Part shown: in pieces, positions 13,986 through 17,033 of the stretch
Layout of the letters: every line of letters starts with the position of its first letter
How positions within the stretch are numbered: the first letter of the stretch is position 1
Position numbers and translations under genes: made by a program
Assembly (NCBI GenBank): GCA_900546105.1
Contig: URBP01000043.1
Location: 1 to 17,033, forward strand
DNA from: an uncultured Collinsella sp.
GTDB lineage: Bacteria; Actinomycetota; Coriobacteriia; Coriobacteriales; Coriobacteriaceae
Direction of reading: 5' to 3'
Length of the DNA: 17,033 bases
Notes under the pieces: generated by a model
The model's input: only the letters and a program-made list of their open reading frames with translations
What the model was told of the DNA's origin: nothing
Database searches by the model: none

Positions 13986-15338
13986 ATGTCTGACGACTTC
14001 TACACCATGGTCGATTCCGGTGATCCGGCACCCGACAACGAGCACATCAACGGGGTGCGCGAGGAACGCAACGAGGGTGAGCAGGTCACCGCACAAGCAC
14101 CAAAAGCCATGTATGCAGCGCGCATCGCAGTCTACGATGACATGCTGTCGACACCGCGTGTCATCGTCATCGAACCGCAAGACGTCCGTACCTACCTGGA
14201 AGAGACAACCAACACCGTCTACCAGTGCATGAAAGAGCAGGGAGGACACATCTCGCTGATGGTTATCCGCGAGATTGTCGAAAACTTTATCCATGCGCAT
14301 TTTGCAGAGCCCATCATCTCGATTCTCGACGGTGGCGATACCATCCGCTTTGCCGATCAGGGTCCGGGCATCGACGACAAAGAGCGTGCCTTCGATTTTG
14401 GCGTAACCAGCGCAAACAGCAAGATGAAACGGTATATCCGCGGTACCGGCGCCGGGTTTCCCATGGTACAGGAGTACTTGGAAAACGCCGGCGGCGCCGT
14501 CTCCATCGAGGACAACATGGGCAACGGCACCGTCGTGACGGTAAGTCTGAACCCCAAGCGCGTGCAGGAAATCGAGCGTGCTGGCGGGCGCGGGGCAGCC
14601 GTGCGACCCGAAACAGAGCAGCAGGCATATCCCATGCCGGGCGCCTTCGCGCAGCAACCCGCAGCAATGCAGCAGGTGCAACAGCAAATGCCTCCTATGC
14701 TGCAGCCTGGTATGGCCCCCATGCAAGAGCCCCAGGCGCCCTCGGGAGCGATTCCCCAGAACATACCCGATGCAATGCCAGCTATGGGCCCGGATGTGGG
14801 AACCTTGCAGCAGATGGCGGGCGCATCGGCTGCACAGCAGATGCCCTATCAACCGAACCCGCAAGGGTATCCGGCTCAATACGCGCCGCAAACGGGATAT
14901 GCGCAGGCATACCCCCAGCAATACCCGCTGGGATACCAGCAGCCATACCAACAGATGCCACAGGCGCAGTACAACCCATGGGCCCAGCAGATGCCTCCGC
15001 AGCCTTATCAACAGTGGCCGCAAAGTTTTCAACAGCAGCTGCTGCCCATGCAGAGTTCTCAACAACCAGCAGCTCAAATGATGTATCCTAATGCGGCGAA
15101 TCAATATGCACAGCCGCAGCAAAACGTATTTGTGAGCGAACGCGGCGAAGCGGCACTGGGCTATCTGGCTCAAAACCAGGAGTGTGGCGCAACCGACCTG
15201 GCACGAGCGTTTGGAAACTCAGCGCCCACGTGGTCGCGAACGCTCAACGACTTGGCACAGGCCGGCTTGGTAATCAAACATGGCCAGAAATATCATCTGA
15301 CCGAAATAGGCAACGCTCGCGTGCGAGCCCAAAGTTAA
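13986..15338 (+). CDS. GHKL ATPase with Gln/Pro-rich linker and winged helix, upstream of dnaA
   Basis: I do not recognise a named family for the whole 450-residue protein. Residues about 85-190 are a GHKL ATP-binding domain: N-box EIVENFIHAHF (Glu96, Asn100, His103), G1 box DQGPGID (124-130), G2 box GTGAGFPMVQEYLENAGG (153-170), then GNGTVVTVSL. The order and spacing resemble SpoIIAB/RsbW anti-sigma kinases more than sensor kinases; no dimerisation histidine domain, receiver or membrane segment is visible. Residues about 212-378 are low-complexity, rich in Gln, Pro, Met, Tyr and Ala. Residues about 380-447 look like a winged helix (SERGEAALGYLAQ, GATDLARAFG, TWSRTLNDLAQAGLV, KYHLTEIG), probably DNA-binding. 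The ATG has only a weak ribosome site. dnaA begins 15 bp downstream, so the genes are probably co-transcribed, and the coding sequence carries DnaA-box-like repeats. A role in controlling initiation is inference. Confidence 0.85.
   Translation: MSDDFYTMVDSGDPAPDNEHINGVREERNEGEQVTAQAPKAMYAARIAVYDDMLSTPRVIVIEPQDVRTYLEETTNTVYQCMKEQGGHISLMVIREIVENFIHAHFAEPIISILDGGDTIRFADQGPGIDDKERAFDFGVTSANSKMKRYIRGTGAGFPMVQEYLENAGGAVSIEDNMGNGTVVTVSLNPKRVQEIERAGGRGAAVRPETEQQAYPMPGAFAQQPAAMQQVQQQMPPMLQPGMAPMQEPQAPSGAIPQNIPDAMPAMGPDVGTLQQMAGASAAQQMPYQPNPQGYPAQYAPQTGYAQAYPQQYPLGYQQPYQQMPQAQYNPWAQQMPPQPYQQWPQSFQQQLLPMQSSQQPAAQMMYPNAANQYAQPQQNVFVSERGEAALGYLAQNQECGATDLARAFGNSAPTWSRTLNDLAQAGLVIKHGQKYHLTEIGNARVRAQS
15005..15013 (+). 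promoter_or_regulatory. DnaA-box-like site 4, inside the GHKL gene
   Basis: TTATCAACA is one base from the classical box TTATCCACA. It encodes part of a Tyr-Gln-Gln repeat, so it may be a by-product of codon choice. Confidence 0.35.
15024..15034 (+). promoter_or_regulatory. DnaA-box-like repeat 5, inside the GHKL gene
   Basis: AGTTTTCAACA is identical over 11 bases to the two direct copies at 13838 and 13891, and encodes Ser-Phe-Gln-Gln. Confidence 0.45.
15054..15064 (+). promoter_or_regulatory. DnaA-box-like repeat 6, inside the GHKL gene
   Basis: AGTTCTCAACA is identical to the reverse copy at 13863-13873, and encodes Ser-Ser-Gln-Gln. Confidence 0.45.
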
Positions 15339-15353
15339 GGAACGGGAGAAACA

Positions 15354-17033
15354 GTGGACGAGGAAGCAAGCATCATCCTGGGAGATGCCATCGCCTTTTG
15401 TCAGCGCGACGGCCAAGATGCACGCCTCATCAATATGCTGGGACAATCGCGCGCTGTGAGTTTAACCGAGGACACTCTGACGATTGAGGCCCCCTCGCGC
15501 TTTGCCATCGCGCAGCTCAAAAAGCATCAGCCGACTATTGAGGCCTATCTGGAAGAAATCGCCTTTGCACCGATTGCGCTCGACATCGTGGCACCGCAAG
15601 GCGCCGCGACGGAATCCGCTGCCGCGACGGCGGCCGCCGCGGCTCCCGCTGCTTCCCCGGCGGTGCCGGCCTCCGCAGGCGACGTACCGACAATCGAGCA
15701 CCAGCGCAGCGATGTTTCCCGTGAAACCATGGCACCGTTGCCGACCGCGGCGGCGACGCCAGCGAACGCACCCGTCACGCACATGCCCATCGCTCACGAC
15801 GCAGCGGCGAGCGCTGATTCGGGCATTGCAATCAAGAACACACTCTCGGCCGATGATTTTCGTCGCATGATGAACCAGATGAAGGGCGGAGCGCCGGCTA
15901 AATCCACGCAAGCTGCGACCCCCGCTTCACCCATGCCAGCACCGACCGTGCCGGCCGAGCAGAATACGGATGGAGCCCCGCTCGCCGCGAACTCAAAATT
16001 TACCTTTGAGAACTTTGTCTACGGCCCCGAGAACAGCCATGCCTATCGCTCGGCACTCAAGTTTGCCGCCCTCGCGGACGAACGCGGCACGTGCACATCG
16101 CTGTTCATCTACGGCAAATCGGGCTTGGGCAAGACCCACCTGCTGCTTGCCATCAAAAACGAGCTCGCCGAGAAGTCGCCCGAGATCAAGGTCAAGTATG
16201 CCAACTCCCAGGCATATCTGGACGACCTGATGACCGAGTTCGACCGCCAAAAGAAGAGCAACGCCCCCATCATGCAGGCGTACCACGGCGTGGACGTGCT
16301 CATCATCGATGACATCCAAAACATCATCGGCAAGCGCGCGAGCGTGGACTACTTTTTCCAGCTCATGGACGAGTTCATCCGCAACAACAAGAAGGTCGTC
16401 ATCGCGGCAGACCGCGCCCCCAAGGACCTGAGCATGGACGAGCGTCTGACCAGCCGCTTCAACGCCGGCATGCTCTGCCTGGTCGCAGAGCCCAGCTACG
16501 AGATGAAATACAAGATCTTGCAGCGCTATTACGAGAACACCATCGTCGCCGCTCCCGAGGCAGGCGACGACTCGCTGCTGGCGGCCTATGGGGGCGACGG
16601 TGGGCACCTGACCGACGAGCATTTTAAACACATGGCAGAGGTGTCGGGCACCAACATCCGCGAACTCGAAAGCTTTTGCGAGCGCTGCGCCGGCGAGGCG
16701 GGCGACCGCGAGCGCGAGGGCGGGGAGCTCACCTTTGACGATATCGACGCCATCGCCAGCCAGTACTTCGACACATCGGCCAAAAAGATCAACGTCCAGA
16801 CGGTTCAGTCCGTCATCGAAGAGCAGTACGGCGTGACGCACGAGGAGCTCATCGGCCCGCGTCGCAACGCCAATATCGCCAAAGCACGCCACATTGCCAT
16901 CTATCTGGCCATCGAGATGTGCGAGATGACGACCACGGCGGTGGGCGCCGAATTTGGCAATCGCAACCACTCGACCGTCACCCACATTCACAGTATAAGT
17001 TGCTGTATGCAGATCTTCCGCATGTCCGGGACA
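15354..17033 (+). CDS. dnaA: Chromosomal replication initiator DnaA (partial, C-terminal end beyond window)
   Basis: The frame is open from the GTG at 15354 (GGGAG 5 bases upstream) to the window edge, 560 codons. Domain I (about 1-80) is followed by a long Ala/Pro-rich domain II (about 81-212). Domain III carries Walker A YGKSGLGKTH (253-262), Walker B VLIIDDIQ (315-322), the sensor-1 and arginine-finger region AADRAPKDLSMDERLTSRF (351-369) and sensor 2 NIRELE (434-439). Domain IV includes IGPRRNANIAKARHIAIYLA and the DNA-reading motif GNRNHSTV (535-542), where most DnaA proteins have GGRDHTTV. The last 16 or so residues (after THIH) fit the family poorly and may reflect a frameshift near 16993. 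A parS-like site lies in the domain II coding region. DnaA binds origin boxes and opens DNA; it probably shares a transcript with the upstream GHKL gene. Confidence 0.97.
   Translation, partial: MDEEASIILGDAIAFCQRDGQDARLINMLGQSRAVSLTEDTLTIEAPSRFAIAQLKKHQPTIEAYLEEIAFAPIALDIVAPQGAATESAAATAAAAAPAASPAVPASAGDVPTIEHQRSDVSRETMAPLPTAAATPANAPVTHMPIAHDAAASADSGIAIKNTLSADDFRRMMNQMKGGAPAKSTQAATPASPMPAPTVPAEQNTDGAPLAANSKFTFENFVYGPENSHAYRSALKFAALADERGTCTSLFIYGKSGLGKTHLLLAIKNELAEKSPEIKVKYANSQAYLDDLMTEFDRQKKSNAPIMQAYHGVDVLIIDDIQNIIGKRASVDYFFQLMDEFIRNNKKVVIAADRAPKDLSMDERLTSRFNAGMLCLVAEPSYEMKYKILQRYYENTIVAAPEAGDDSLLAAYGGDGGHLTDEHFKHMAEVSGTNIRELESFCERCAGEAGDREREGGELTFDDIDAIASQYFDTSAKKINVQTVQSVIEEQYGVTHEELIGPRRNANIAKARHIAIYLAIEMCEMTTTAVGAEFGNRNHSTVTHIHSISCCMQIFRMSGT
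15713..15728. promoter_or_regulatory. parS-like site inside dnaA (two mismatches)
   Basis: TGTTTCCCGTGAAACC differs from the perfect parS only at positions 7 and 16. It encodes DVSRET within the poorly constrained domain II linker, where a DNA site could be kept without harming the protein. Confidence 0.5.

Noticed and set aside
14281..14310. TTATCCATG as a DnaA box in the GHKL gene
   Set aside because: Two mismatches to the classical box and it lacks the AGTTYTCAACA context; it encodes part of the conserved N-box region.
13896..15173. Leftward open frame of about 425 codons
   Set aside because: It is opposite the GHKL gene; its Leu/His/Arg-rich product mirrors the Gln-rich coding region and has no domain.
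15993..16991. Leftward open frame of about 332 codons
   Set aside because: It is antisense to the conserved ATPase and DNA-binding parts of dnaA.
1..17033. CRISPR arrays, tRNA or rRNA genes, insertion sequences, prophage genes
   Set aside because: No regularly spaced long repeats, no tRNA-like sequence, and no transposase, integrase or phage-type product seen on either strand.

Overview
This is a chromosome origin region from a moderately GC-rich Gram-positive bacterium, most likely an actinobacterium of the class Coriobacteriia (Collinsella/Olsenella type). The gene order rpmH-rnpA-yidD-yidC-jag-rsmG-parA-parB, without mnmE/mnmG between jag and rsmG, is the actinobacterial form of the conserved origin cluster. 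The tandem WYL regulators resemble the actinobacterial PafB/PafC pair. The genus is inferred from overall resemblance, not from a marker search.

Left part (1-8403). A truncated leftward gene encodes a membrane-anchored M28-peptidase-like protein whose second metal-ligand motif looks degenerate. It diverges from two overlapping rightward WYL regulators (1489-3415). These converge, with overlapping stop codons, on a leftward DnaQ-DinG exonuclease-helicase gene (3412-6306), which itself overlaps the D-Ala-D-Ala ligase gene ddl (6300-7265). rlmN (7351-8403) diverges from ddl.

Middle part (8404-13640). Two back-to-back intrinsic terminators separate rlmN from two leftward transcription units. The first is rpmH-rnpA-yidD-yidC-jag, which makes ribosomal protein L34, the RNase P protein, two membrane-insertion factors and an RNA-binding protein; it ends in a strong terminator at 11460-11490. 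The second is rsmG-parA-parB plus a small membrane protein. Three perfect parS sites lie between rsmG and parA, spaced exactly 39 bp apart. The jag-to-parB block is visibly more AT-rich than its flanks and is bracketed by two copies of a 12-bp palindrome, TTAGGTACCTAA.

Right part (13641-17033). The rpmH upstream gap holds the rpmH promoter and a cluster of DnaA-box-like repeats (AGTTYTCAACA), so it is the probable origin. dnaA does not follow directly. The next gene encodes an unusual 450-residue protein with a SpoIIAB/RsbW-like GHKL ATPase domain, a long Gln/Pro/Met/Tyr-rich linker and a C-terminal winged helix. Its coding sequence carries a second cluster of the same boxes, and dnaA starts 15 bp after it, so the two are probably one operon. 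The DnaA DNA-recognition motif is changed (GNRNHSTV instead of the usual GGRDHTTV), which fits the unusual boxes.

The most interesting candidates are this GHKL-winged-helix gene lying between origin and dnaA, the paired change of DnaA motif and box, and the palindrome-bracketed segregation block.
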